From Branchiostoma floridae (Eukaryota > Chordata > Leptocardii > Amphioxiformes > Branchiostomatidae), in assembly GCF_000003815.2 (NCBI RefSeq), contig NC_049991.1:19789375-19853374 (forward strand): a stretch of 64,000 bases of DNA. Reading direction: 5' to 3'. The stretch's first letter is position 1. Each line of letters starts with the position of its first letter. Of this stretch, positions 18,466 through 29,732 are shown piece by piece. The notes below the pieces were generated by a model, which did no database searches, was not told the DNA's origin, and saw only the letters and a program-made list of their open reading frames with translations. The position numbers were made by a program, and so were the translations under genes.

Positions 18466-19751
18466 CAACAAATTAGCATTCGTGCAAAGTTGAATATACT
18501 TGCAGCAAGAATGGTAAGGTTACTCCGGCAAAAGAAGAAATAACGATATGGGCTAACGAGTCCCACAGCGAAGCATAGAAATCACAGCTTGGCACATGAA
18601 TAGCTATGTGCCCAAGTTAAGTCAGCTTGCCGCAATGTTAACAACAACGATAACAAAACAAACACTCTGGCAATATTACAATAACAATAATACCCAGTAG
18701 AGCCCTGTAGTATTACACAGTAATCATTGCCAGGAATATGCTAAATGTTTAAATTTGACTATATTTAAATGTACCTCATGTCCTAACGTGTCTCAAAATC
18801 AAAGAGCCTGTGTCTAGGATACTAAGACCCAATAAGTATCCAGACATAAACAAGGAACAGCGAAGATAATATAAGTTGGCACTTGCCACACTTTAAACTT
18901 ACCAGGTTATTTCTTTAGCTTTGAAAGCAACTATCTAGGAGTCAACAACCGGCTAATCAAATGGATAACCATAAGTATAAATATGAACAAATGCTAGGGA
19001 ACTGAATGTACAAAACTTACGTAAGAGTCTATTATGGAGCAAAAGGTGTACATGTCACAGGTTCTGGGCATTTAATATACCGCGAGATGGTTATTAATAT
19101 GATCTGTAAAGTAACAACGTGTTTCTTAGATCTTATTCCGTTCTCAGTTATGTTATGTCAACTGTATCTAGAACATATGTAACTATCCATATAGCAAGTA
19201 CGTTAAGGATAATAACACATATCTTGATAAACAACGTTAACACTTATGCAGATAATACATGGCCGTTCACCACTATACTATCACAAAATTAAGTGTACTA
19301 CAGTGTCATAGAAAAGTATGACCAGGAGAAACATGTTTTAGCAATCCTATCAATTGGATCTGTTTCAAGGCTGATGAAAGATGTAGTAGTTCTTGAATGG
19401 TAACCCTACATTCCTGCAATTTATCAAGGGACAGTCGTGCCCCCAATATTACTCAGTGTAGTAAGGTCGTTGTTGTTTTTGGATGAGTTTTTCTTCTGCC
19501 TGTGGTACTCCCACATCCTGATCCCTATCACTGGAAACTGTAAGATCACGTTCATAAGATGCGTAAGTGCTATCATCGAACATAAAAACATCAGTAATAT
19601 AAGTGGGATAACATATGTTCAACTTGCTTACTGCTATACAATGAAGCGCGGTGCTAACTGTTACAACGATGGCACGTGCGCAAGACGTAAAATATCCCAC
19701 GGGCAAACACCAAATGTAATAGTAACCGTCCTTAAAGAGGAAACCTAACAG

Positions 19752-20325
19752 ATGTCTGCTGGTAACACTCCCAGCAGGCTGGTCCTACATGTCCTTCACA
19801 AATCACCCCATTTGTAGAGCTGGGCAGTAGGCCTGCTGGTAACCTACCTAGCAGACTCGTCCTACATGTCCTTCACGAGTCACCCCACTTGTAGAGCTGG
19901 GCAGTAGGCCTGCTGGTAACCTACCTAGCAGACTCGTCCTACATGTCCTTCACGAGTCACCCCACTTGTAGAGCTGGGCAGTAGGCCTGCTGGTAACCTA
20001 CCTAGCAGACTCGTCCTACATGTCCTTTACGAGTCACCCCACTTGTAGAGCTGGGCAGTAGGCCTGCTGGTAACCTACCTAGCAGACTCGTCCTACATGT
20101 CCTTCACGAGTCACCCCACTTGTAGAGCTGGACAGTAGGCCTGCTGGTAACCTACCTAGCAGACTCGTCCTACATGTCCTTCACGACTCCCACTTGTAGA
20201 GCTGGGCAGTAGGCCTGCTGGTAACCTACCTAGCAGGCTGGTCCTACATGTCCTTCACGAGTCACACCACTTGTAGAGCTGGGCAATGGGCCTGCTGGTA
20301 GTCTACCTAGCACGCTGGTGTTGCC
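19752..20325. repeat. 77-bp minisatellite (about 7.5 copies)
   Basis: Unit starts GCTGGTAACCTACCTAGCAG, and TGCTGGT recurs at 19834, 19911, 19988 and so on, exactly 77 apart. Each unit begins with a short hairpin (CCTGCT...AGCAGG, or CTGCTGG...CCAGCAG in the first copy). One copy has a small deletion. Confidence 0.95.
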
Positions 20326-20816
20326 CGCCGATGTTGATCTCGGTAGAACAAATGTTGCAGTAGGGGGAACAATTGAAGTCGTACTAGAAGGAGTGTGGCA
20401 ATGACGGCTGAAGGTCCGTTACTTGTCACTTTGCGTACTTCCTTCCGTCGTTCGGGCTGGCGGTATCGATGGAACTCCGAACAAGGAGAGAAAATAAATC
20501 AAGTAATTGATGAAGAATGTTTCGACAAAGAAAATGTAATAACTGTCATGATTCAATATAGTATGTGATCGAATATATTGTGAGATAGTAAAATTCTATG
20601 TGATCACTGCAAGAAACATTAAAATAGTATACCTCAATGTAAGGTATAAAATCATCCTTCATATGTATAAAGTACAAACTTAGATGCAGATTACCATATA
20701 CGAACTATCACTCACTGGCGTCCTTAGGTAACTCACCATCAGGAATCCAGTCTGTTTTAGCGGTAGACTCTCATAACTCAATCTGAGAATCTCAATCAAT
20801 AAATAATTGAATAAGA

Positions 20817-22214
20817 GAATGGCCCGTGAGTCATACAGTCACACAGCCAAATATAACCTATGCTAGCCCTCCTACCTGGTCACACAGGTAAAAAAGATAA
20901 GAGAATGGTCTGTGAGTCATACGGTCGCACAGCCAAAATTAACCTGTGATAAAGCTGGCAGGTGGCACAGGTATATGAAAGAAGAAAAAAGTCTGTGAGT
21001 CATACGGTCGCACAGCCATAAATAACCTGTGAGTTATACGTTCTCACAGGTAAATAAAATTAAGAAAATGGACTGTGAGTCATACGGTCGCACAGCCATA
21101 AATAACCTGTGAGTTATACGTTCTCACAGGTAAATAAAATTAAGAAAATGGACTGTGAGTCATACGGTCGCACAGCCATAAATAAACTGTGAGTTATACG
21201 TTCTCACAGGTAAATAAAAATAAGAAAATGGACTGTGAGTCATACGGTCGCACAGCCATAAATAACCTGTGTTAACCCTTCAAGCAGGTGTCACAGGTAA
21301 ATAAAAATAAGAAAATGGACTGTGAGTCATACGGTCGCACAGCCATAAATAACCTGTGTTAACCCTTCAAGCAGGTGGCACAGGTAAATAAAAATATGAA
21401 AATGGACTGTGAGTCATACGGTCGCACAGCCATAAATAACCTATGAGTTATACGTTCTCACAGGTAAATAAAATTAAGAAAATGGACTGTGAGTCATACG
21501 GTCGCACAGCCATAAATAACCTGTGAGTTATACGTTCTCACAGGTAAATAAAAATAAGAAAATGGACTGTGAGTCATACGGTCGCACAGCCATAAATAAC
21601 CTGTGTTAACCCTTCAAGCAGGTGTCACAGGTAAATAAAAATAAGAAAATGGACTGTGAGTCATACGGTCGCACAGCCATAATTAACCTGTGAGTTATAC
21701 GTTCTCACAGGTAAATAAAATTAAGAAAATGGACTGTGAGTCATACGGTCGCACAGCCATAAATAACCTGTGTTAAACCTTCAAGCAGGTGGCACAGGTA
21801 AATAATATAAGAGGATGGTCTATGAGTCAAACGTTCGATCATTCAATTATAACCTGTGAGTTATACGTTCTCACAGGTAAATGAAATAAGAAAATGGTCT
21901 GTGAGTCATACGGTCGCACAGCCATAAATAACCTGTGTTAAACCTTCAAGCAGGTGGCACAGGTAAATAATATAAGAGGATGGTCTATGAGTCAAACGGT
22001 CGATCAGTCAATTATAACCTGTGAGTTATACGTTCTCACAGGTAAATGAAATAAGAAAATGGTCTGTGAGTCATACGGTCGCACAGCCATAAATAACCTG
22101 TGTTAAACCTTCAAGCAGGTGGCACAGGTAAATAATATAAGAGGATGGTCTATGAGTCAAACGGTCGCTCAGTCAATAATAACCTGTGAGTTATACCTTT
22201 ACACAGATAAATGG
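20817..22214. repeat. Hairpin-monomer minisatellite array (80- and 87-bp units)
   Basis: About 17 units. Each has two related hairpin modules: CTGTGAGTCATACGGTCGCACAG-type (23 bases) and either a 23-base CTGTGAGTTATACG...CTCACAG form with an 8-bp perfect stem (CCTGTGAG/CTCACAGG) or a 30-base CTGTGTTAACCC...GGCACAG form. Spacers are A/T-rich (CCATAAATAAC and GTAAATAAAATAAGAAAATGG). Units with the short second module repeat every 80 bases, those with the long one every 87. Not a CRISPR array: no unique spacers, eukaryotic context. Confidence 0.93.
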
Positions 22215-22670
22215 GTAGCTGGTTTCACCTGCCGAACAAACCTTCTGGGAACTGAATTGTTACATTTTTACTACTACTTGAATTCTTCGTTTCTTCTCAG
22301 GCGACACCAACTTTTTAGGGGGTGAAATCACACCAGTGGCTATAATGATCTCACAATCGGTTAAGCAACATGAAAGTTGTGGTGCATATTTTTTAAACAT
22401 TACAGGGGTTGTGAAAAATGAAGGAACCAGTGATGTTGTCTATAATTTGCTCCATATCAAGTCATAAAGGCGGGCGACAGCATTTTTTACATTTCAACAA
22501 GAACGAGCGTAATGTGTCCCTGCCTTTGTTTCCACCCTGTAGACAGTCTGGGATTTCTAATAAATCTATGTATTTATAGGGTATAATTCACCCTTGTAGC
22601 TACTGGGATGGTCACAGTAGGGAATACTTCCTTGGTACTTTACCCAGGGAACACGGGATTCCTGTTTAAG
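22215..22670. other. Unique DNA between the two hairpin arrays
   Basis: No repeat or gene supported. Confidence 0.5.
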
Positions 22671-22671
22671 A

Positions 22672-23515
22672 GAATGGTCTAAGAGTCACACAGTCATAGA
22701 GCCAAAATAACCTGTGGTAACCCTCCTATCAGGTCGCACAGGTAAATAGAATAAGAGAATGGTCTGTGAGCCATACGACCACACAGCCAAAATATACATG
22801 TAAGTCCTACTTTCGGACAGGTAAATAGAATAAGAGAATGGTCTGTGAGCCATTCAGCCACACAGCCAAAATATAACCTGTAAGTCCTACTTTCGCACAG
22901 GTAAATAGAATAAGAGAATGGTCTGTGAGCCATACGGCCACACAGCCAATATATTATATAACATGTGAGTCCTACTTTCTCACAGGTAAATAGAATAAGA
23001 GAATGGTCTGTGAGCCATACGGCCACACAGCCGAAATATAACATGTGGGTCCTACTTTCGCACAGGTAAATATAATAAGGGAATGTTCTGTGAGCCATTC
23101 AGCCACACAGCCGAAATATAACATGTGAGTCCTACTTTCGCATAGGATAATAGAATAAAAGAATGGTCTGTGAGTCATACGGTCACACAGCCAATATATA
23201 ACATGTGAGTCCTACTTTCGCACAGGTAAATAGAATAAGAGAATGGTCTGAGAGCCATACAGCCACACAGCCGAAATATAACATGTGGGTCCTACTTTCG
23301 CATAGGTAAATAGAATAAAAGAATGGTCTGTGAGTCGTACGGTCACACAGCCTAAACATAACCTGTGAGTCATACTTTCGCACCGGTAAATAGAAACGAA
23401 GAAAAATGGTCTGTACGGTGACACATTTTAAAATTAACTTCGCAGTATTGAGTCAACGATCAGCCATGAACAAATACTAACTGTGAGCCATACGGTCACA
23501 CAGCAGAATTATCTT
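22672..23515. repeat. Second, diverged hairpin-monomer array
   Basis: About ten units of the form CTGTGAGCCATACGGCCACA-CAG plus TGTGAGTCCTACTTTCGCACAG with spacer GTAAATAGAATAAGAGAATGG. It is clearly related to the array at 20817-22214, and its stems keep CTGTG/CACAG while loops differ. Confidence 0.93.
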
Positions 23516-23962
23516 TATGATAAATAAACCAGGTCACATAACGGGTAAAGAGCATGACCTGATATTGAGCTAATTTCATGATGTATAAACCCAAGGAGGT
23601 TAAAAAATATCATAACAGGCAAAAACCTGACTTGTTACCGGCAAGAATTAATTTTCGAATTAAAAAGAAACAAAATATGATACAAAATAATCCACAATAA
23701 TCAGCTAACCAAACTCACTCGGGACTGGGTGGGAGGGCACAAAAACATGCGATTAACTCCCCAATTCGGGCGTGGAGCTCGGGGAAGTTCAAACTGCCCT
23801 TCTTCTATCTCTGTCAAGAATGATTCAGCGTTCGAATCTCTGAACACTGCTTGTTTGAAGGGCGCTGATTGGTTGTTCGAAAAGAACGTCGGTTTGATGC
23901 TTGGCCCCTGTAACGTTGGGCCAAATCAAAATATATCGGCCGTCACATCCGGCCTAAATTTC

Positions 23963-25975
23963 TATTTTTGTTTCACAAAAATGAATTTATGCCTACCTTC
24001 TCGGCCGTTATAGTTATTCAGAAAGAACCCATAATCACTCCACACTAAATGTTTCTTGGTGGGAATACCAGCAACTTTTATTGACTGGCATAAAGCATAA
24101 CAAAGAGGAGAAACTTTACAAACCAAAATGGAAATCATTTTGCACAAATTGTCATGCCTGACATATACGATCATTACACTTATTGTGTATCTGAAAATGT
24201 TTTACAAACGTTGTAATATAACCAACAATCAATCACGATTTTTCCACCCGCCAATGGAGCGATAGCGACGAAAAACCCCCCAAAGCGAGCCGCTAGGCGA
24301 TTTAGAAAGGCCAGTAAGGTAGGCATGAACAAAATGATGATCCCTGGAAACGTGACCATCAGATTCAGATACCCCTTTCCACGATACTGTGCTGTTTCTC
24401 TCATGAACAAATAAATGCCATACAATAAGCACTCATAAACACCGGATAGTGAAATTACCCCTCCTGATTTACCTTGTTTCATTTATGCACAATGTCAAAA
24501 TTTTGAAATCCACTCTGTGGTACTTCCGTCGTAAACAGTAGTCTGAGCTTACGATACAAAGATTCAAAATAACCATCTATGACATTGCTTGAATGCTTGA
24601 AAGTCCTGAATTCCATTTTTCTCGGCAGGATTTATAACGTTATAGATTCTATGCAAAGTTTTGGAATCGTGTCGATACATAAGATAACGTTAGTAACGGC
24701 ACGGAACTTTAATCGGATACTTTTCAAAACCCATCTGTCAGTCAAAAACTAGCTCCGGTATGCAAAATATTTTCAGTGCTTTACAAAATCGGTAAGATAT
24801 ACGACTTAAAACCTTGTTAAGTTTGAGCCCAGAAAGATTGCACATTGCAACGACAAGTTAATCAATCTTCCGGTATGTTTTCAAGCCAATAAAATAATTC
24901 GTGGGAGAGGGGCAGCGTTTGGAGTTTCAAGAAATTATACTTTACATCCTCACATTACACTTTTATCATCACAGAGAATATAAAACAAATTAATAAAATG
25001 TCCGTCTAAGGCAACCGATATGCCCTGAAGTGTCCTTCTTTTAAGTACATCTCCAGTCTTTGTCAATCTAAATTGGGCGGAAATCAGAACACGTGCCATT
25101 TTGAATCATGCCTCAGCACGCCATTTCACCCCTATTATTGAAAATGCTCACATCCAAAAGCTAGCAGTATGGACCTCACGGCCATACCAACAGCCCTCAC
25201 GTGGGGAACGTACAGTAGAGAGTTTGTAATGTGTTATTCGAACCCTATTTGATATTAAACGCCTGTATGAAGTTCCCTCATCCTGACTAGAAACGTTCAG
25301 ATAAACACCAAATCGCAGTTATACTACCCTTGACTTAACAGTTTTCAGTCAAGTAAATCTGTAAAAAGTTTCGTGAAGACTCCATGGCCTTTTTTTTCAC
25401 CCACGCTGAGAACAGTTCTTTGTAACACAAACAATCGTCTGCTGTTTGCTTCCCGCCTTGCTACTAGTAGACTAGTGACTGAGATAAACTGTGAATGAAC
25501 ACAGGCTATATACCCCAATACCTATATGGGTAAAAAAAGAAAGACCTGGGGCATCAGTGTACATGTGCCCGGAAAGTTTCCAAACTCATATTGTGGAATC
25601 GAACGTTACCAATGTCAAGATACGAATATCCCACTTACCGCAACAGTGTACGTTAACGTTCAAATCCAGCGCTGTAAATTCCCCCAAAGCGACGATTCAC
25701 AAAACAACAAAAGATAAGATTAACTCACAAACACAAAAACATGCACAAAAACATGCGATTAACTCCCCAATTCGGGCGTGGAGCTCGGGGAAGTTCAAAC
25801 TGCCCTTCTTCTTTCTCTGTCAAGAATGATTCAGCGTTCGAATCTCTGAACACTGCTTGTTTGAAGGGCGCTGATTGGTTGTTCGAAAAGAACGTCGGTT
25901 TGATGCTTGGCCCCTGTAACGTTGGGCCAAATCAAAATATATCGGCCGTCACATCCGGCCTAAATTTCTATATAT
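23963..25975. mobile_element. Helitron/Helentron-like non-autonomous element 2
   Basis: It directly follows element 1, sharing the junction AAATTTCTATTTTTGTTTCAC. It has the same left end (23963-24251) and right end (about 25745-25975) but a different 1.5-kb interior without minisatellites. Outside flanks are CATGTA on the left of element 1 and TATATGCAG on the right of element 2. The interior has no supported gene. Confidence 0.5.
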
Positions 25976-26285
25976 GCAGATGTGCGTCTAATCTATTCTA
26001 GGACATTCGACTTCCTCTCGCTTCTTGGTAATAGCATAAATGTAGCTAGCTGTATGGTTTGTTAGAATTGGTTTATCAAAAGCTGTCAGGAATGTAAATT
26101 TCTATTTACTATTCAAGTATCTTAATAATTATGGGGTGATCTGATCGAGAGAATGCCGCGGGCTATTATTGTGAAAAAATATCCTTTCGAGATCACATAC
26201 CTGTCGACCGATCGCCTGCCCTGCTATGTACGTGACACGTGCATGAACATTAGGTTGTAGGGGTGTGGTGTGGGTTGATTTCAAC
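25975..26285. other. Non-coding stretch
   Basis: Nothing recognised. Confidence 0.4.
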
Positions 26286-26433
26286 TCTCCAGGCAGAGAT
26301 TCGGCTCCGGCTGCTGTGTTTTTAGTCTTTTATCGAGCTTTCCGTAAAGAATACAGTACAACATAGAAATCCCGATAAAGAAGGACTAAAAACATGTAAA
26401 AAAACAGCCTGAGACGAACCTCTGCTTGGAGAG
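26286..26433. mobile_element. MITE, CTCTCCAAGCAGAGG family, copy 3
   Basis: Ends CTCTCCAGGCAGAGATTCGG and ...GAACCTCTGCTTGGAGAG are inverted. The right flank keeps TA and the left is mutated. Confidence 0.75.
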
Positions 26434-26439
26434 TAGTAG

Positions 26440-27670
26440 ATGTTTTGGTGAAAAATGAGGCAGAGCCTCTGTCAACTTCAAAATTCATTGACCTTGTGAT
26501 CAACAGATACGGCCGAAGCCGAGTTTGTCGACCATTGAAGGCGATTGGGTTTTGTGGGTTTTAGCAGGAAGGTTTTAAAAGCTAATAAAGACGCCCGTTA
26601 AGTCCCTGACCGAAAAGAAGGTCGGCCGACGTGTCGGCGAGCTCCAAATTGGCATTTTCGGCCAAAGTACGACCGACGCGTACGTCCTGGCAATTACGCG
26701 GTTTTCGGACAATTCTTAGCAGCTCGGACGACGTCCACGGGTCCCTGGCAGCTGCAAGGCCTTGGTGACGGTTTTTAAGCTTTTTATGTCATTTTGGATT
26801 GGTCTATGGTATTCGTCGAAGGTCGTGGCAACATTATGATGCTTTTTTTTTCTTGTGTTGTTGTTGTAAACTTTGTGACAAGTTCACAGAATCAGTCAAG
26901 CACTCCTGAGCAGTTCCCTCACGTTTCCTGATGTTTCTGATTTGCAGGGAGGACCCCCCCCCTTTGCCATGAGTGACAGCCGAGAGGTTATATATAGACA
27001 TGGTCTAAAACGGGCCAAGTGATGTAACCTCTGTCTTCCCACACTATTTCTATGCTACGGGCCAAAAGAAATAGATGTCTTGGTTTGCGGGAAATACTGT
27101 GCTTGGTTCGTCCCTTGATGATACATTACTTGTAGTATTTGGTAGTGAATATATAGTCTGCTTTGAATTTTCCTCTCTACCTCAGTCTTACTGACTCTTA
27201 CATTTATGTCTTCTTACTTCAGGCCTCACTAAATCTGTTTCATGGTTCTGTGAATAAAGAAAACTAAACATGAGTCTTGATTATGCGTTGTTAACATGTC
27301 GACAAAGATGAAACATCCAGGTTATAAGATACGCCATAAAGCAGTTACTGAAGCAACTGGATATCTTTTTGGAAATGGTCAGACGTTTCAACTGCTATCA
27401 AGCAGTTTATGTCAGGGACACTGAAGAGATCTTGTTGGAGAGGGTTTATATTGTATCCTAGTTGTGTCTGGGAAACATGGACATGGGTTGATGTGGTCTT
27501 ACCAAATGAAATACAGCCAGGGAAAAGCACGGCCGTCTGTGAGGCGCTGCACTCTGGTTTTACGCGTTAACTTTGATAGCGCCGTGGGGCGGGAAGGGTT
27601 AAAGTTACGTAAGGTTCAATGTTGCGCCACGGGGGTTTACTTTAGGGCACCGGCGAAAGAGCCAACACTC
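26440..27670. other. Non-coding stretch
   Basis: No supported gene. Frames are short and unrelated to known families as far as can be seen. Confidence 0.4.
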
Positions 27671-27673
27671 AAG

Positions 27674-27793
27674 GCACGAAAACTGATATTTAAGTACGCT
27701 TAAACCTAACGTAAAGATGACGTTTATGCACAAGAGTGCACAACGTCACATTTACGATAGGTTTACTCGTTGCTTAAATATCAGTTTTCGTGC
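27674..27793. mobile_element. 120-bp palindromic MITE, copy 1
   Basis: Starts GCACGAAAACTGATATTTAAG and ends with its near-perfect reverse complement (CTTAAATATCAGTTTTCGTGC). Inner segments AACCTAACGTAAAG and similar also pair. A copy of the same length lies at 29239-29358. Confidence 0.8.
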
Positions 27794-27799
27794 ATTGAG

Positions 27800-28750
27800 C
27801 TAGCATTGCAGTTGGCGATAAAATGCCGAGCTTCGGTTTGTGCTTGTGTGTTGTGTTTTATCTTTTCATTTATTGATTAAGTACTGTACATAGCGTACAA
27901 TACTGTACATAGCGTATGTCCTCTCTGTCACGACCAGCGGAAGACTAGCTCTTCAGTGACCTTAAACTGGATCGAGATCACATTCCTTTCCTTTCCTAAT
28001 TGATCAAGTTCACTAAGTGGTCAAAAAACAAAAAGGTTCAAGAAATGACTGAATAAACAGAGGATAGTATATCGTACACTATATTCTTCATTGTTGTTCT
28101 TTTGCATCTCCTTCTTTGACTCTAGAATTGACTTTGACATTAGTCTTCGTTTTTCGGTGCATTTTGCCAATTTACGGCATATATTTTCTCATTTTGCATC
28201 TGCTTTGTATGTTACAGAATAGTTGAAAACCTTTTTTGCAGGAAACGTTCGATTGGATGTCATCCATATAGTCCAATAGATATGACCTTACTTTATATTT
28301 CAATGCAGTGTAAAACCTGTCTAACAAGCTTAAGACAAGCGGGGAATTCGAATAGGCTGATTTTATAGGTAAAACTTAAAACGTAACGGATAAGCCACTG
28401 CACTGAAACAGTCACCACACGCACACATGGATTGAATTCGCTGAGAAATCCACCAGTTTAATCATGTTCTAGTCAGTGTGTATATCCATTGCACCACCAC
28501 TGCTGAGGATGCATACCTATCCCGCCCAATTGAGGAATATAAGATAGTTTTCAGAGGTCCTCTGTAGTTTTTAGTCCAGAATAATCTGTCACCATACAAA
28601 TGTATTTCTAATAAATACAAATAATTACAGACATACATACATACTTTAGTTCATATAATACAGAAATATAGACATTTCTTTTGAAATACACGAGATACAC
28701 TGTTGGCAACAAACGAGTTAGTACATGCAGCAAAAGCGTTAAAAAAGCTT
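27800..28750. other. Non-coding stretch
   Basis: No supported gene. A tandem ACTGTACATAGCGTA occurs twice near 27885-27917. Confidence 0.4.
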
Positions 28751-28754
28751 TCGA

Positions 28755-28896
28755 AATCTCCATGCAGATCTTACGGTAGCATAAGATAGTATCAAAAGCT
28801 GGCAAAGGACCTTCAATTGCCAATCCTAGGTCGGCTATACTCCTTTGTCAGCTCCTGATACTATCTTATACGACCGTAGGATCTGCTTGGAAATTA
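28755..28896. mobile_element. MITE, TAATCTCCAAGCAGATC family, copy 2
   Basis: AAATCTCCATGCAGATCTTACGG-type left end and CCGTAGGATCTGCTTGG right end. The arms GATAGTATCAAAAGCTGGCA and AGCTCCTGATACTATCTTAT pair. Confidence 0.75.
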
Positions 28897-29238
28897 GGCT
28901 TTCGCTCCAAAAACTATTTTGGGCAATTTAACGTCACCACCAAAAGTGTAGTAATCGTTTACCTCGTAGAGGCATTATCACCGGATATGAATATCCTTGT
29001 CTCAAATGAAATATAACGAACGATGATTAAAGACTATATATGCATACATATTTCATAATTCAATAAGTTATACAACATTTCTAGAATATATACATGTAAA
29101 ATGGTGTCCATACATCAAAGTTCTACTTTGAGAAGAAAGTGAAAGAATGGAGGTAAAAAAAGTGAACAGTGACTTGAGGAAATAACCTGGTGCTGTTTGG
29201 GTTATCTACCCAAGGTCTGTTTGACAGTTTCGGTCACT

Positions 29239-29358
29239 GCACGAAAACTGATATTTAAGCAACGCTAAAACCTAACGCAAAGGTGACGTTGTGCACTCTT
29301 GTCCATAAACGTAACCTTTACGTTAGGTTTAAGTGTGCTTAAATATCAATTTTCGTGC
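29239..29358. mobile_element. 120-bp palindromic MITE, copy 2
   Basis: Same ends and length as 27674-27793, with GCACGAAAACTGATATTTAAG at the left and its complement (one mismatch) at the right. Confidence 0.8.
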
Positions 29359-29553
29359 CGTGGGTATTAAAGGAGGTAGACGTAGTAGTGGTAGAAGTCC
29401 AAGGTATACACAATACAACAACAGATGAAAACCGTAGTTTTCACAAGAAATGTTCCTGCGTTTAACAGTTTTACGACCCAACGGTCTGCGGCTGAAATAT
29501 ATCCTGACTGTGTACGCGTGCGCGGTCTAAAAGGGATGCCGGGAAGGGAAGCA

Positions 29554-29732
29554 TTACCGGGGCACGGCGCACATGCGGAAGGAGGGGCACTGCAGGATGA
29601 CGCCGAGGTTCCCGTCCAGGCTCGGCGGCGTCGCGCCCTCGGGGACCCGCAGGCTGAAGCGCTGCAGGATGGTGGTGATGTACAGGAGGAGCTGCATCTT
29701 CGCCAGCTGGGAACCGATGCACGCTCGGCGAC
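29554..29732 (-). CDS. P450-B exon 3 (haem-binding loop and C-terminus)
   Basis: The acceptor CCACCCAG precedes 29732. Encodes (G)RRACIGSQLAKMQLLLY to CAVPR and TAA at 29556-29554. Confidence 0.92.

Larger units (their letters stand above)
18173..23975. mobile_element. Helitron/Helentron-like non-autonomous element 1
   Basis: The left end (18173-18465) starts TTTTTGTTTCACAAAAATG, itself a small hairpin, and continues about 290 bases to CCACCCGCC. The same 290 bases occur at 23963-24251. The right end (about 23735-23975) starts CACAAAAACATGCGATTAAC and ends with a hairpin GGCCG-TCACATC-CGGCC 11 bases before the terminus AAATTTCTAT. The same end recurs at about 25745-25975. Left and right ends are not inverted copies of each other. 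The interior holds three minisatellite arrays. Asymmetric ends, a subterminal hairpin, an internal tandem-repeat core and a head-to-tail partner fit rolling-circle-type elements, but no Rep/helicase sequence is present and the class is an inference. Confidence 0.5.

Noticed and set aside
22694-23424. Minus-strand ORFs with repeated FTCAKVGLTCYI-like peptides
   Set aside because: Frame-open translation of the 80-bp satellite. The repeat peptide shifts frame between units and there is no start context or splice support.
20817-23515. CRISPR-like array of palindromic repeats
   Set aside because: Spacers are themselves repeated, unit lengths vary by module, there are no cas genes and the DNA is clearly animal. 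It is a satellite with hairpins.
24180-24482. 100-codon hydrophobic minus-strand ORF in element 2
   Set aside because: AT-rich chance frame overlapping the element's left-end repeat, with no recognisable family and no counterpart in element 1.
27345-27703. Possible exons between element 2 and P450-B
   Set aside because: Frames of 61-79 codons without splice-site agreement or family similarity.
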